NCBI GenBank assembly: GCA_002720855.1 | Contig: PBIN01000015.1 | Span: 62,001 to 126,000 of the forward strand | DNA: 64,000 bases | Source: Rhodospirillaceae bacterium | GTDB taxonomy: Bacteria; Pseudomonadota; Alphaproteobacteria; MPNO01; UBA2964 | Direction: 5' to 3' | In this document: piece after piece, positions 9,188 to 18,672 of the stretch | Position numbering within the stretch: position 1 is the first letter of the stretch | How the letters are laid out: each line of letters opens with the position of its first letter | The notes under the pieces: generated by a model | Told to the model about the DNA's origin: nothing | What the model saw: the letters and a program-made list of their open reading frames with translations, nothing else | Database searches by the model: none | Translations under genes and position numbers: made by a program

Positions 9188-10186
9188 GTGACCAAAGCGA
9201 CGGACAAGGTATCCATTGCAATATCCGGCATTATTACAGGTGCTGTAATTTTGCTGGGTGTTGCATTGTTTCAAACCGTCGAGAACGAAAAACCGCGTAA
9301 ACAAAAGCTCCCGAAGCCCACGACAACAGTTGAAAAACCGTCGCAGAAGCGGATTGCGGTAATTCAGTTGCCACCACCCCCTAAACAACGACGCAAGGCG
9401 GCCAAAGTTTCTGCAAAACCCAAACCCTCACAATCCACACGGCCTATTTCAGCATTACGACCGACCGCAGATCATGCTGAACGGCAAGCCCCAATCACAA
9501 AGCGTGTATTTAAACCGCTCAAACCAGCCGCTAAAAAACGTCTTTCCAAATCACAGAAACCTGCGGGTCCGCCGAAACAAGCCAAGAAAACGGATGTCAA
9601 AAAGAATAAGACAACACCGGTGAAAGTGTTCAAGCGCAAGGTAGTGGCGACGTCAAAGCACAAACGTGCGGGTCGAATTCTGTTGCGTATGTTGGAGCAC
9701 GGTAGGGGGCCATCAGTTGAAATTGCCTGGCCACAATCCGCCAGTCGGCGTCTTCAACTCTACACGACCCTCAGACATTGCTATGGAATGCAGGCCGCCG
9801 TGTTGCATCGCAGCAAAGCATTATTCTCTGCAACTGACCCGCCTGGCGTTTCCTGGAAACTCAATATCGATCGATTTAGCGGATTCTTGAGATCACCTCA
9901 GGGGGCTGAAATAATTGAGGAAAGTGCGCTTTTTAGAAACATTGCCCGTCGCCACAATTTAGAAGACTGGTCACCCGTGCGCGTCTTTCCTCGATCTGTC
10001 GATGCCATATTGCTGGGTGGGCTCGAACAACTTGTCGGGGGCCGATATAGCGGCGCAAAAAGAATACAGGCACGCTACAACCTCTCCTCTAGAGGTCTCT
10101 CGTTACAGGACATCCGAGTTGATGGCTCAACGATGGCAGGCTCTGTCGGGCTACCAATTTCTCGCGGCCCAAACTGCCGTGTTTGA
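9188..10186 (+). CDS. membrane-anchored Lys/Pro-rich periplasm-spanning protein, TolA/TonB-like
   Basis: The protein has 332 residues, GTG start at 9188 after TAGGA. A short cytoplasmic N-terminus leads to a membrane helix near 9-28, then a very basic Pro/Lys-rich linker of about 130 residues (QKLPKPTTTVEKPSQKR, LKPAAKKRLSKSQKPAG), then a folded C-terminal domain from about 155 with LRHCYGMQAAVLHRS and a late ARYNLSSRGLSLQDIRVDG. This is the plan of TolA: anchor, long linker, outer-membrane-facing domain. The stop overlaps the start of the next lipoprotein gene. Function as force transmitter is inferred from layout and from the ExbB-like neighbour. Confidence 0.65.
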   Translation: MTKATDKVSIAISGIITGAVILLGVALFQTVENEKPRKQKLPKPTTTVEKPSQKRIAVIQLPPPPKQRRKAAKVSAKPKPSQSTRPISALRPTADHAERQAPITKRVFKPLKPAAKKRLSKSQKPAGPPKQAKKTDVKKNKTTPVKVFKRKVVATSKHKRAGRILLRMLEHGRGPSVEIAWPQSASRRLQLYTTLRHCYGMQAAVLHRSKALFSATDPPGVSWKLNIDRFSGFLRSPQGAEIIEESALFRNIARRHNLEDWSPVRVFPRSVDAILLGGLEQLVGGRYSGAKRIQARYNLSSRGLSLQDIRVDGSTMAGSVGLPISRGPNCRV

Positions 10187-10868
10187 GTTAATTAACTTAC
10201 GAAAAATTCGCACCGCCATTCATTTGCCGGTGATACTTCTAATGTGCGGCTGCGCAGAAACAACCTACACGAATATGAACCAGAAAGAGTCTGCGGCACC
10301 GATCCTTGAACGACGGGTGGCGTATAAGATGGAACCGGCCTTTTTTCACGATCCGCCAACCTGCACGACCATTGTTGCCAAACGTAACAATGTACCTGGT
10401 ATCATTCGCCGCGCTGTCGAAGAGTCTCTGGAAAGGCATCTTGCAACGAAGTTTCAGAAGGCCATTGGCGGAGCGCCTGCTCGTCGTATTGCCAAACGAT
10501 TGGCTGTCGATCTGCACCATGCCGGCGATCGAAAGGTGTTTGCCCGACAAACCAAATGCACTGGTTTCATGGAGGTGATTTTCGACGCGGTGGAAGACGA
10601 TTATATGGTTTTATGGACAAATCGTGCCGTCGGTATTTCGCTCCGTCTTGTTCGCGCTACAGATGGCAAGATTTTATGGCAATCCAAACATAAGGCAGCT
10701 AGAGGCGATGGCGGTTTACCGTTTTCGCCAATCTCATTGCCCGTTTCTATTGCCCGCGCCGCCAGAATAAAGGGCGATCCTGAAGTTTTTCATTCAATCG
10801 CTGACGACGCGGTGCGGCGCATGATGCGAACCTTGCCCGATACTCGGCGCGACCCTGCATTCCATTGA
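10179..10868 (+). CDS. outer-membrane lipoprotein, CsgG/LpoB-like
   Basis: The proposed GTG start at 10179 overlaps the previous gene by eight bases and gives a lipoprotein signal with VILLMCGC as lipobox. The mature protein of about 205 residues has two Cys and a C-terminal part with VGISLRLVRATDGKILWQSK and HSIADDAVRRMMRTLP, which resembles the last strand and helix of CsgG/LpoB/GNA1162-type lipoproteins. It would sit under the outer membrane. It closes the envelope run; a 54-base gap follows. The start is uncertain because earlier in-frame codons exist. Confidence 0.6.
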   Translation: MFELINLRKIRTAIHLPVILLMCGCAETTYTNMNQKESAAPILERRVAYKMEPAFFHDPPTCTTIVAKRNNVPGIIRRAVEESLERHLATKFQKAIGGAPARRIAKRLAVDLHHAGDRKVFARQTKCTGFMEVIFDAVEDDYMVLWTNRAVGISLRLVRATDGKILWQSKHKAARGDGGLPFSPISLPVSIARAARIKGDPEVFHSIADDAVRRMMRTLPDTRRDPAFH

Positions 10869-10922
10869 CGCCCTTTGCTAGCGAGGCTAGGACTGAACCT
10901 CAAAGGTGCGAGGGATGGTTCA

Positions 10923-11792
10923 ATGAAAATTTGCCGGTATGACGACAACCGATTTGGCATTGTCCGAGATGATGTAGTCTATGACGTGACGAGCGTTATC
11001 GAGTCGGAATTGCCGCCGTTCCACTACCCGCTACCGATTGGCGACCAGCTGATCGCAAATCTGGAAACACTCCGGCGCAATCTCGAGCAGGCTGCTGATA
11101 GCGCTGACGGGAAACCCATCGGCGAGGTAAAATTTCTGAGCCCCGTTGCCAACCCAACCAAAATAATCGGGGTGCCGCAAAATTATGAGGATCATGCTCA
11201 AGAGGCCACGGCGGATGCGGGGATTTCTCAAGGCTTGCCTCGACGGAAAATGGAGGATCAAGGTCTTTTTCTCAAAGCAAATAGCGCGCTTATCGGGCCT
11301 TCAGAAGGTGTCGCTGTTCGCTTTAGCGAACGTCGAACCGATCACGAGGCGGAACTCGGCGTAATCATTGGCCGCAAGGGAAGCGACATCCCATATGAGG
11401 AAGCACTTTCCTATGTCGGCGGTTATGCCATTGCCATGGACATGGTCGTCCGCGGCAAAGAAGACCGCAGTTTCCGCAAATCCGTTGATACATATGCCGT
11501 TCTGGGGCCCTGGTTGGTCACCGCAGACGAAATAGACGACCCCGGACAGCTCGATTTCACCCTTACCATCGATAATGAAATCCGCCAGCAAAATAACACC
11601 CGCAATCTAATCCTCGACCTTCAAGGGCAAATTGCCTGGGCTTCCAAATTCTATACGCTGCATCCGGGAGATATCATCATGTCAGGAACCTGCGCAGGGG
11701 TGGGACCGGTAAAACCCGGAGATATCATGCATCTCGAATTTGAAGGGATCGGTGCGATGGATGTACCGGTTCGAGCACACACCGTATTTTAG
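10923..11792 (+). CDS. fumarylacetoacetate hydrolase (FAH) family protein
   Basis: The protein has 289 residues from ATG 10923. FAH-family enzymes cleave C-C bonds or decarboxylate beta-keto acids from aromatic ring breakdown, using Mg or Mn. Visible family marks are KIIGVPQNYEDHA, the metal motif HEAELGVIIG, YAIAMDMVVRGKEDRSFRKS, and the terminal IIMSGTCAGVGPVKPGD. The N-terminal 60 residues match the usual small domain. The next gene, a quinone reductase, starts ten bases after its stop, so both are probably co-transcribed. The exact substrate cannot be read from the sequence. Confidence 0.9.
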   Translation: MKICRYDDNRFGIVRDDVVYDVTSVIESELPPFHYPLPIGDQLIANLETLRRNLEQAADSADGKPIGEVKFLSPVANPTKIIGVPQNYEDHAQEATADAGISQGLPRRKMEDQGLFLKANSALIGPSEGVAVRFSERRTDHEAELGVIIGRKGSDIPYEEALSYVGGYAIAMDMVVRGKEDRSFRKSVDTYAVLGPWLVTADEIDDPGQLDFTLTIDNEIRQQNNTRNLILDLQGQIAWASKFYTLHPGDIIMSGTCAGVGPVKPGDIMHLEFEGIGAMDVPVRAHTVF

Positions 11793-11801
11793 GGTCAGCA
11801 A

Positions 11802-12791
11802 ATGCCTAAAGCCATCAGAGTCCATGAATATGGGGGACCCGAAGTCCTGCGCTACGAAGATGTTGATGTAGGAGAGCCTGGCCCCGGCGAAGTCAGGCTA
11901 CGGCATACAGCTATTGGCCTGAACTATGCCGACATTCACACCCGCAGCGGACGTTATCCGCTGCCTCATTTTCCGCATGTTATCGGCGGCGAAGGATGTG
12001 GCGTCGTCGAGGAACTCGGCCCGTCAGTGACCAATGTCGCGGTTGGCGACCGCGTCGCTTATTCCAGCGGCGGTCATGCCCTACCGAGAGGATCTTATTG
12101 TGAACAAAGAGTGATGAACGCTGAGCGGCTGGTCAGACTTCCTGATGACATAGAAGACGAAATCGCGGCCGCGATGATTACAAAGGGTTTGACGGCGCAA
12201 TATCTCATCCACGACTGCCACCCCGTCACAGAAACAGATACGATTCTCGTGCATTCTGCCGCTGGCGGCGTCGGTATGATCATCGCGCAGTGGGCCCGAA
12301 CGTTGGGCGCCCATGTTATCGGCGTCGTCAGTTCGGATGAAAAAGCTTTGTTCGCAGCGGAGCATGGTTGCCATGACGTTATCGTCAGTACAGAAGGAAA
12401 TATAGCTGAACAGGCGCGTGCCCTGACCGAAGGAGAAGGGGTCACCGCGGTTTTTGACGCTGTTGGCGCAGATACCTTTGAGGCATCCCTGGCTGCGCTT
12501 CGCCCCTGCGGCAATCTCGTTGCCTATGGCTCTTCGTCGGGCCCCGTACCACCTTTCGACATTTTCAGACTAAATGAAATGGGGTCACTGCGAATAACGG
12601 CCGGTGCGTTCTACTGGCATTTACGAACCGCTAAAGACGTTAGAACCCGCGCGCGGAGCCTTTTCGATATTGTGGGAAGCGACGCAGTATCAATCAGGAT
12701 TAATCAGAAGTATGAACTTGAAAATGCCAGTGATGCACACCGGGCGATGGAGTCGCGTGCGACTTTGGGCATGACGGTTTTGATACCCTGA
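11802..12791 (+). CDS. NADPH:quinone oxidoreductase (zinc-free MDR family)
   Basis: The protein has 329 residues. Medium-chain dehydrogenase/reductase fold: GroES-like domain with GLNYADIHTRSGRYP and GGEGCGVVEELGPSV, then a Rossmann nucleotide site HSAAGGVGMIIAQWARTLGA. The catalytic and structural zinc cysteines of alcohol dehydrogenases are absent, which fits quinone oxidoreductases of the QorA type. It would reduce quinones or enones with NADPH in the cytoplasm. It follows the FAH-family gene by ten bases and likely acts in the same pathway. Confidence 0.9.
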   Translation: MPKAIRVHEYGGPEVLRYEDVDVGEPGPGEVRLRHTAIGLNYADIHTRSGRYPLPHFPHVIGGEGCGVVEELGPSVTNVAVGDRVAYSSGGHALPRGSYCEQRVMNAERLVRLPDDIEDEIAAAMITKGLTAQYLIHDCHPVTETDTILVHSAAGGVGMIIAQWARTLGAHVIGVVSSDEKALFAAEHGCHDVIVSTEGNIAEQARALTEGEGVTAVFDAVGADTFEASLAALRPCGNLVAYGSSSGPVPPFDIFRLNEMGSLRITAGAFYWHLRTAKDVRTRARSLFDIVGSDAVSIRINQKYELENASDAHRAMESRATLGMTVLIP

Positions 12792-12859
12792 CCGGCAACA
12801 GAAAATGAGTTTTTCTAGTTGGCGCGGAACAGTTGGGCTGATCAAACCCACAATGACCG

Positions 12860-14095
12860 TCAGGCAGGCGAATCTGTGCGACGGCCAGAGCTATCGATAA
12901 AGACTTTGGCACTTTCTAAAGGCACCTCATTCAGACGGGCTTCCAACCAATCAACTAAATAGTCTTTGGGGTCCTCTCCCAAAGATACCGATGAGGCATC
13001 CGCTACAGAGTGGTTGGCGCCTTCGTACACCACTATTTCCTTGGGTGCGCCAATATGATTGAAAACATCATAACTATGTTCGATCGGGCTAAGCTGATCT
13101 TGTTCACCCGCAACGATCAGAACAGGACAGGTTATTTCGGGAACAAACGGGCGCAGGTCTATCGTCTTGGCGAACTCATCGAACGCCGCCTCATCGTCAT
13201 AATCAGCCATCCACATATAACGCAGCTTAAAGGAGGGTGATGCCATATTGAAAATGGTGTGACACCCCGGTTCATGGCAGACGCCGGCAACTGCCACACC
13301 CTTGACCCGATCACCAAGGGCCGCCGCCCATTGCAATCCCCAATATGTTCCGAAGCTCGTACCCCGGATCAGCAGTTTCGATGAGTCGATAGCGGGCTGA
13401 GCCTCAAGCCAATCTGCGACAACTTTGGCGGCATCCATATGATTTGAGTTGGTCACGTGGATACCAAGAGCAACACTCTCGGCCTGCCCCGGCCCATCAA
13501 TGCTCAACACCGCCATGTTTCTTTCCAGATAGGAATCACCGTACATGTTGACGCCGGTTTCTTTGCTGGAATCCATTCCCGGAAGGTTGACCACGCAAGG
13601 AAATGTCTCTCCTTCAACTGGTTCTCTCGGCAAATGCAGATACGCGGGCAGTTCTTTTCCGTCAAAAGGAATACGTACCTTTTTGATCGGATGCGGTGCA
13701 TATTCGATGAACTTCTCGTAACAGTGATTCATCCGTTCTTCGAGATATTCGAGCTCCTCGTTGACCTCAAAGATGGGCCAGCGGCCAGCGGCCCACAGCA
13801 GGGACGCCGTCAAATAACTTTCACGTGCCGAAATCAGGCGTCCGGCCTCTTCAAAGGTCACTGCCTTTGCTTCGCGCCGCTTTGCAGCATTCGAAAATTC
13901 ACGAACAAAGTCACCGACGCGTTTGATCTTGGAGCCTACTGCGCGAAACTCGCCGACGGCTTGCGATCCACCGGGCGCTGCTCCGTAACGAAGTCGCCCC
14001 TGGTCCCATTCGACCCCAACGGTGCGAATTACCGCATCCAGTATCCAGCGCTGTTCCTGCCAGCGTTTCATACGTCCATCCGCCTTAGCTGACAT
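12860..14095 (-). CDS. alpha/beta hydrolase, FrsA/pseudooxynicotine-hydrolase-like
   Basis: The protein has 411 residues: an N-terminal helical lid of about 170 residues and a C-terminal alpha/beta hydrolase domain. The nucleophile motif is IRGTSFGTYWGLQ (G-T-S-F-G), the acid is in VAGEQDQLSP and the His in EGANHSVAD. CVVNLPGMDSSKE and SIDGPGQAES are typical of the FrsA/DUF1100 and 2,6-dihydroxypseudooxynicotine hydrolase group, which cut C-C or ester bonds of diketones. No signal peptide. It is convergent with the quinone reductase, 68 bases away, with no clear terminator between. Substrate unknown. Confidence 0.85.
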   Translation of the reverse strand: MSAKADGRMKRWQEQRWILDAVIRTVGVEWDQGRLRYGAAPGGSQAVGEFRAVGSKIKRVGDFVREFSNAAKRREAKAVTFEEAGRLISARESYLTASLLWAAGRWPIFEVNEELEYLEERMNHCYEKFIEYAPHPIKKVRIPFDGKELPAYLHLPREPVEGETFPCVVNLPGMDSSKETGVNMYGDSYLERNMAVLSIDGPGQAESVALGIHVTNSNHMDAAKVVADWLEAQPAIDSSKLLIRGTSFGTYWGLQWAAALGDRVKGVAVAGVCHEPGCHTIFNMASPSFKLRYMWMADYDDEAAFDEFAKTIDLRPFVPEITCPVLIVAGEQDQLSPIEHSYDVFNHIGAPKEIVVYEGANHSVADASSVSLGEDPKDYLVDWLEARLNEVPLESAKVFIDSSGRRTDSPA

Positions 14096-14200
14096 ATCCT
14101 TCTCCTCCGGGAACGCCGTAACGAGAGTTCTAAAAAAGCAACGCTACGCACAGAATTTGAGGCGAACAAGAGGCAAAGGCGTTCCTTAGTAGTGCCGGAA

Positions 14201-15157
14201 TTACCTCATAAGGGGAACCAAGCCGCGAATTTGACGCCAAATAGCTTGCCTCAAAATCAATCGGCCATATCGGCGCGATGCAGGTACTACTATTTCATCA
14301 GGCGTATAGGAAAATTCCTTCATGAGCGTATCGGCAACTTGGGGAGATTCGAAAATCATGAGTGCGTGGTCGAAATATCCAGTAGCAAGTGCGATCAAGC
14401 CAAGCCTGACCTTTGCATTGATGTCATCGCCAAGACTCTCAGGTGAACGGAAAAATAGATAATCCCCTTGCACCATTTGACCATGTGAATATGGCACATT
14501 CTCCGAAGACATGTAGGGATGAATGACGTATCCAGCACGCCGCCAATGCGCCGGTTCTATGAAATCCATAAGCTCAAATCCGCGTTCAGCGAAAAAAGCG
14601 GCAATATCGTGGGCAAGCGGCTGTTCTTTGCGATGCGGTATAAACGAGACTTCCGTTTTTACGGCGAGTAATTTCGCCATTGTTTCCGGAGATCCCGCAA
14701 ACACATCCATCTCTGCTCCTTCTATATCGATTTTAAGAAAATCGCGGGTCGCGGGGTCGATTTCTGCAAGCGCGTCATCCAGTGTTCTGGTATCAACTTC
14801 AATTTGGCTTTGGACATCATAAAATTGTGGCTTGTCAAAGCGTCGGCCAATTGCGGGATCTGGCGTCAGCAGTGTCGATGAAACTTTATCCGCCGCGACG
14901 GATAAAGTTTGCCGCCCCGTAACGCCACCAATCGCATAGGGTAACATTCGGGCGCTGCGCCAAGAGCCACTATCGGCCTGTTTAATTTGATCGAATGCCT
15001 CTTTTTCCGGTTCGAAGCCAATGGCGTCAACGGCAAACGCTAACGGTGCCAAATCGTCCTGAAAGCCGCCGCGCGTTCCAATATCGATAAAGGTGACCGG
15101 ATTGGCAGTCGTCGGTTTTTGTACAGCCAAATCTTCAAAAATATTGCTGTTGCCCAC
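14201..15157 (-). CDS. FkbM family methyltransferase
   Basis: The protein has 318 residues. The SAM-binding motif TFIDIGTRGGFQDDL near residue 23 and the family signature DFLKIDIEGAEMDVFAGS near 140-157 identify the FkbM group, which methylates hydroxyls of glycans, polyketides or other surface molecules. An extra C-terminal region of about 100 residues (from HPYMSSENVP) extends past the methyltransferase fold. No signal peptide. It lies 80 bases beyond the end of the VWA-protein gene on the same strand. Substrate cannot be inferred. Confidence 0.85.
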   Translation of the reverse strand: MGNSNIFEDLAVQKPTTANPVTFIDIGTRGGFQDDLAPLAFAVDAIGFEPEKEAFDQIKQADSGSWRSARMLPYAIGGVTGRQTLSVAADKVSSTLLTPDPAIGRRFDKPQFYDVQSQIEVDTRTLDDALAEIDPATRDFLKIDIEGAEMDVFAGSPETMAKLLAVKTEVSFIPHRKEQPLAHDIAAFFAERGFELMDFIEPAHWRRAGYVIHPYMSSENVPYSHGQMVQGDYLFFRSPESLGDDINAKVRLGLIALATGYFDHALMIFESPQVADTLMKEFSYTPDEIVVPASRRYGRLILRQAIWRQIRGLVPLMR

Positions 15158-15237
15158 GCCTCAAATTCCCAGCAATTCGTCTCGCCTGTTCCGAAGAATG
15201 TTCCCAATTGGGAAAGCTCCAGAAATGAGTTCTGACA

Positions 15238-15993
15238 TTAAAGGGGAAGCTGCGCTACCCCATTCAACGGAACGGGTTTTCCAGAAATCTCTAGGATCAG
15301 TTTTCGTCGAATGGCAAAAAAGACATCCTTAAAGCCGTTTGCAGGAATTGAGAACGCTCCACGGCCACCAATCACGTCTGAGACAAAAAATTTATCTAGG
15401 CCAATCCGATCCTCATCAAGAACGGGTAAACCATTAACCGTGATCCCCATCTTTACGGCCTGATCGCGCCCTTCGGCCGCGGGCATCCCATTACGGTCCC
15501 AACCATCACCAGAAAGGTCGACGACCTCTCGTGTTCCATCAAATCGATTTGATTTAATAGAATTGGCGCCGTAGAGAATTGCATTGCCGATGGCTGTACC
15601 ACCCGAATAAAGCTCGCGCGGCAGGGTCTCCAGCTTTTTGGCAAAGGCATCGAGATCAGATTTTTTCTCGATCAAGGTCCATTTGATAATTGGAATTTGC
15701 AGTTCCGGCCCGCTCCATTCGACATAAGAGAGAGCGATGCGCCGGAGGATACCGCTGCTAATCCCATGCCAAATATCAGGATGACGTAGCGCCTTCGCAT
15801 AGCCCTGGCGTTGTATGATGAATTCGTCATCGTCAACACTGCCTGAACCATCAGCCATCAGAATGAGCTCGAGATCGACTGGCACGCGCTTTTGAGCATT
15901 GGCAGATGAGATAAAAATCAGTGCACATAGCGCAACCGCTATGCCGGGCAGCATGCGATGTCCGATGTGACGCGCCTGACAGAACTTCGTCAC
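15238..15993 (-). CDS. DUF1194 family secreted VWA-domain protein
   Basis: The protein has 251 residues, GTG start overlapping the stop of the upstream gene (TAGTG). A signal peptide ends near ISSANA-Q. The von Willebrand A fold follows, with the metal-binding MIDAS motif MADGSGSVDDDEF and later SGGTAIGNAIL and VVDLSGDGWDRNG, which are the marks of DUF1194 proteins common in Alphaproteobacteria. They are periplasmic or extracellular and of unknown role, probably metal-dependent protein binding. Translational coupling to the VOC gene is seen, but a functional link is not evident. Confidence 0.85.
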   Translation of the reverse strand: MTKFCQARHIGHRMLPGIAVALCALIFISSANAQKRVPVDLELILMADGSGSVDDDEFIIQRQGYAKALRHPDIWHGISSGILRRIALSYVEWSGPELQIPIIKWTLIEKKSDLDAFAKKLETLPRELYSGGTAIGNAILYGANSIKSNRFDGTREVVDLSGDGWDRNGMPAAEGRDQAVKMGITVNGLPVLDEDRIGLDKFFVSDVIGGRGAFSIPANGFKDVFFAIRRKLILEISGKPVPLNGVAQLPL

Positions 15994-16943
15994 TAATGCT
16001 TTCCTGCTGCCGACATGGAGGGCCGAATCTTCTTGTCATTCACCTGCTGAATACCATCCGGTAAATGCCATTCTGAAAATCGGTTGATGCGGTAATTGTG
16101 GGGCTTCCATTTTTCCGTCACATAGTCTGAATCGGTAAAATATTCGATGGCGCCACCACAAGGCGATTTGAAATACCAGAAATAGGCGGAGGAAATCGGA
16201 TGGCGACCGGGACCGACTTCGGTTTCCCAACCCTTTTTATCGAACGCTACACCACCACCAAACACCTCATGAATATCGCGGACTTCAAACGCCGTATGGT
16301 GATAGCGTTTGTTGCCGTCTGCGCTCCAGATCATAAATAAATTATGGTGCTGGCTTTTGGCCGCACAGCGTAAAAAGATCGCAGCGCCACCGGCGTAACG
16401 GTCAGACAGCCAAAATCCCAGCCGGTCCTTATAAAATTCTTCAGCCGCTTTCAGGTCCGGCAAAACGAAGCCGATATGTCCCATCCGGATCGGGTGCGCT
16501 TCTTCATAAAAATTGCTGATTTCATCGACCCGTTCCTGACTATCGAACGAATTGATCTTGGTTCTGGTACCGTCGACTTTGGTACGTGGTTTCCACAACC
16601 GAAACCCGACACCGATACCGTTTGGATCAATGCAATGCAGGGTACCGTCTTTATCTTCCGAGACGTCGCGGTCCTTCGATAGTTCTTTATTTATGTCCGC
16701 GAGGTGTTTCTTGGACGAAACACCCCAAATCATTTCGCGAAAGTGCATGTCCGGCGCAGCTGCAGGCGGGATATCTTTGGCCTTCGGCGATTTTAGTTCA
16801 ACGCGGCTGCCAATTTTGGTTTCAAAAACCGAATGCGTCGGCGTTGCCTTGATTTTGCGCAAACCCCAATCGCTGTAGAAACGTTGCGCCTTTTTCATAT
16901 CCGGTGCCGCAAAGAGCGTTGTATGAAGACCGGTGAACGCCAT
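15993..16943 (-). CDS. VOC family extradiol-dioxygenase-like protein
   Basis: The protein has 316 residues with two vicinal-oxygen-chelate modules, the layout of 2,3-dihydroxybiphenyl and catechol 2,3-dioxygenases. Likely iron ligands stand in the second module: His in RMGHIGFVLPDL, His in RYHHTAFEVRD and Glu in GGAIEYFTDSD. Such enzymes open catechol rings next to the diol with Fe(II) and oxygen. A FAH-family gene at 10.9 kb and a dienelactone-hydrolase-like gene at 48.4 kb would suit downstream steps. The exact substrate is unknown. Confidence 0.85.
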   Translation of the reverse strand: MAFTGLHTTLFAAPDMKKAQRFYSDWGLRKIKATPTHSVFETKIGSRVELKSPKAKDIPPAAAPDMHFREMIWGVSSKKHLADINKELSKDRDVSEDKDGTLHCIDPNGIGVGFRLWKPRTKVDGTRTKINSFDSQERVDEISNFYEEAHPIRMGHIGFVLPDLKAAEEFYKDRLGFWLSDRYAGGAAIFLRCAAKSQHHNLFMIWSADGNKRYHHTAFEVRDIHEVFGGGVAFDKKGWETEVGPGRHPISSAYFWYFKSPCGGAIEYFTDSDYVTEKWKPHNYRINRFSEWHLPDGIQQVNDKKIRPSMSAAGKH

Positions 16944-17047
16944 GTTGACTCCTTGGCCGAGCGACTGACCACAATAGGAACAAGATTATTGTTATAGACA
17001 GGCTAAGCGAGCCTGAAACCATCGGCAAGAGATGGTTTGGAAACAGC

Positions 17048-18574
17048 CTATTGCGGCAAATCACCGTCGCCATAATTCGTCCGGGCTATAAAGCGCCGCA
17101 ATCCGATATCGGTATCCCAGACCCGTTGATGCGCTTCACGCAAATAGGGTAAGGCAACTTCTCTTTGTTTCACGACATCTTCATATTCCGGAATGAAGCT
17201 TTTCATCAAATCGGCTACTTCCTGACGGAGGTCGTCCTCATTGATGGTTTGTACGACGCGATCTTTCATAACGATTTTTCCGTCGATGATAACGGTATCG
17301 ATCGATCGCCCCGTTTCGCTGTAGACCAGCTGTCGCGCTGCGCTGTTATAAGGCAGATAAGCCGTATCGTTCATATCCAATAGCATCATATCTGCTTTGT
17401 AGCCCGGCTTGAGCGCCCCGATCTGATCATCCATACAGGCAGTCCGCGCACTTCCGAGAGTGCCGTGCCTCAATACCTCCTGCGCAAGAGGCGTTTCGGG
17501 TTCCGACTCACTAACTGCACCTAACATGCAATAGGCTTTAATGGCCTGGAACATATTCTGCACATCGCTTCCGGAACAGTTATCGCACCCGAGCCCGACG
17601 CGCATGCCAGCGTCACGCATATCGCGCATCGGCGATATTCCGCTTTTGAGTTTCATATTGCTGTTAAAACACAACACGGCACCGGCGTCGGCCCCCGCCA
17701 TCTGATCCATCTCCTCACGGCTAATCCAGACGGAATGTGCGATGTTAAGGCGATGATTGAGCATGCCCGCCTTATCAAGATAGTTGATAAACGAGCCGCC
17801 ATATTCGCCATACATTTCGCGCGCCATCACCACCTGTCCGCGCGTCTCATAGACATGAATATAGGTTCCGAGATCATGCCGGTCGGCAAGGTCCGCGCAC
17901 CCGGCAAGCAAATCAAGTGAACAACGTTGCGGCGCGAACGGACCGACAGCCCAATGCGTCACCCCTTTTGCCGGTCGCCGCTTGATCTGCGCTTCCAGCA
18001 TATCGAGCTGCTCTTTCGGATCGCCCGCCTGATTACCCATCATTTCCTGAATTTCTGGGGGCAGTAGATCTTTGTAACGGAGCATTGCCACTGCCGGGAT
18101 ATCGAAAACCATCGGCGAGAAAACAACGCGTTCGCCTATCTCTTCATAGGCGTCCAAAACAACATCGACATTCTCTTCGGTAAGCGGGATCAGACCGAGC
18201 ATGTCCTGAACCGTGGTGATGCCGCAGCGCATAGATTCCAGAGCGCCAACCAAGGTCCTCAAACGAATCTCTTCCTTGGATCGGAATGTTCCCATGGGAA
18301 GGGTATAAAGGAGCCAGAATTCCAACGGCAAGTCTTCGAACAAACCGCGGCACAGTGTGTCATGCGAGTGATAATGCGCATTAATCAATCCGGGAACGAC
18401 CAGATGATTTGAGGCATCGACAACCTCCGCACCCGCTATTTGTTCTGCTGACAGGGCGTCGCCGATCGCAGAAATCTGGTCGCCCGCCACCAATATGTCC
18501 GCCATGGGCGGGCGATGCACATCGCCGTCATGGTCGTAAACCAGCCCGCCTTTGATCAGCAGCTTCTCTGCCAT
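17048..18574 (-). CDS. amidohydrolase, TrzA/MtaD (cytosine-deaminase-like) family
   Basis: The protein has 508 residues, somewhat longer than usual for the family. Metal-dependent TIM-barrel deaminase/hydrolase marks: VVPGLINAHYHSHDTLCRG (HxH), YIHVYETRGQV, LNIAHSVWISREEM and the terminal Asp in VGLGCDNCSGSD. The family deaminates or dechlorinates N-heterocycles such as 5-methylthioadenosine, guanine-like bases and triazines. An amidase gene starts 98 bases away on the opposite strand, so the two likely share a divergent control region. Substrate is not readable. Confidence 0.9.
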   Translation of the reverse strand: MAEKLLIKGGLVYDHDGDVHRPPMADILVAGDQISAIGDALSAEQIAGAEVVDASNHLVVPGLINAHYHSHDTLCRGLFEDLPLEFWLLYTLPMGTFRSKEEIRLRTLVGALESMRCGITTVQDMLGLIPLTEENVDVVLDAYEEIGERVVFSPMVFDIPAVAMLRYKDLLPPEIQEMMGNQAGDPKEQLDMLEAQIKRRPAKGVTHWAVGPFAPQRCSLDLLAGCADLADRHDLGTYIHVYETRGQVVMAREMYGEYGGSFINYLDKAGMLNHRLNIAHSVWISREEMDQMAGADAGAVLCFNSNMKLKSGISPMRDMRDAGMRVGLGCDNCSGSDVQNMFQAIKAYCMLGAVSESEPETPLAQEVLRHGTLGSARTACMDDQIGALKPGYKADMMLLDMNDTAYLPYNSAARQLVYSETGRSIDTVIIDGKIVMKDRVVQTINEDDLRQEVADLMKSFIPEYEDVVKQREVALPYLREAHQRVWDTDIGLRRFIARTNYGDGDLPQ

Positions 18575-18672
18575 TCTGTCACCTGTATAATTCTCGCCGT
18601 TTCATGTATTCGCCCTAGACGCTATCATGCGCACTGCGCTGCTTCAAACTGACCAGACCAAGAAGAAAATTC

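Noticed and set aside
12792-12859. Terminator between the convergent quinone reductase and hydrolase genes
   Set aside because: Only short, imperfect stems with no T-tract.
13457-14092. Long open frame of 211 codons on + opposite the alpha/beta hydrolase gene
   Set aside because: It is antisense to a clear hydrolase with catalytic motifs, has a random-looking composition and no ribosome site.
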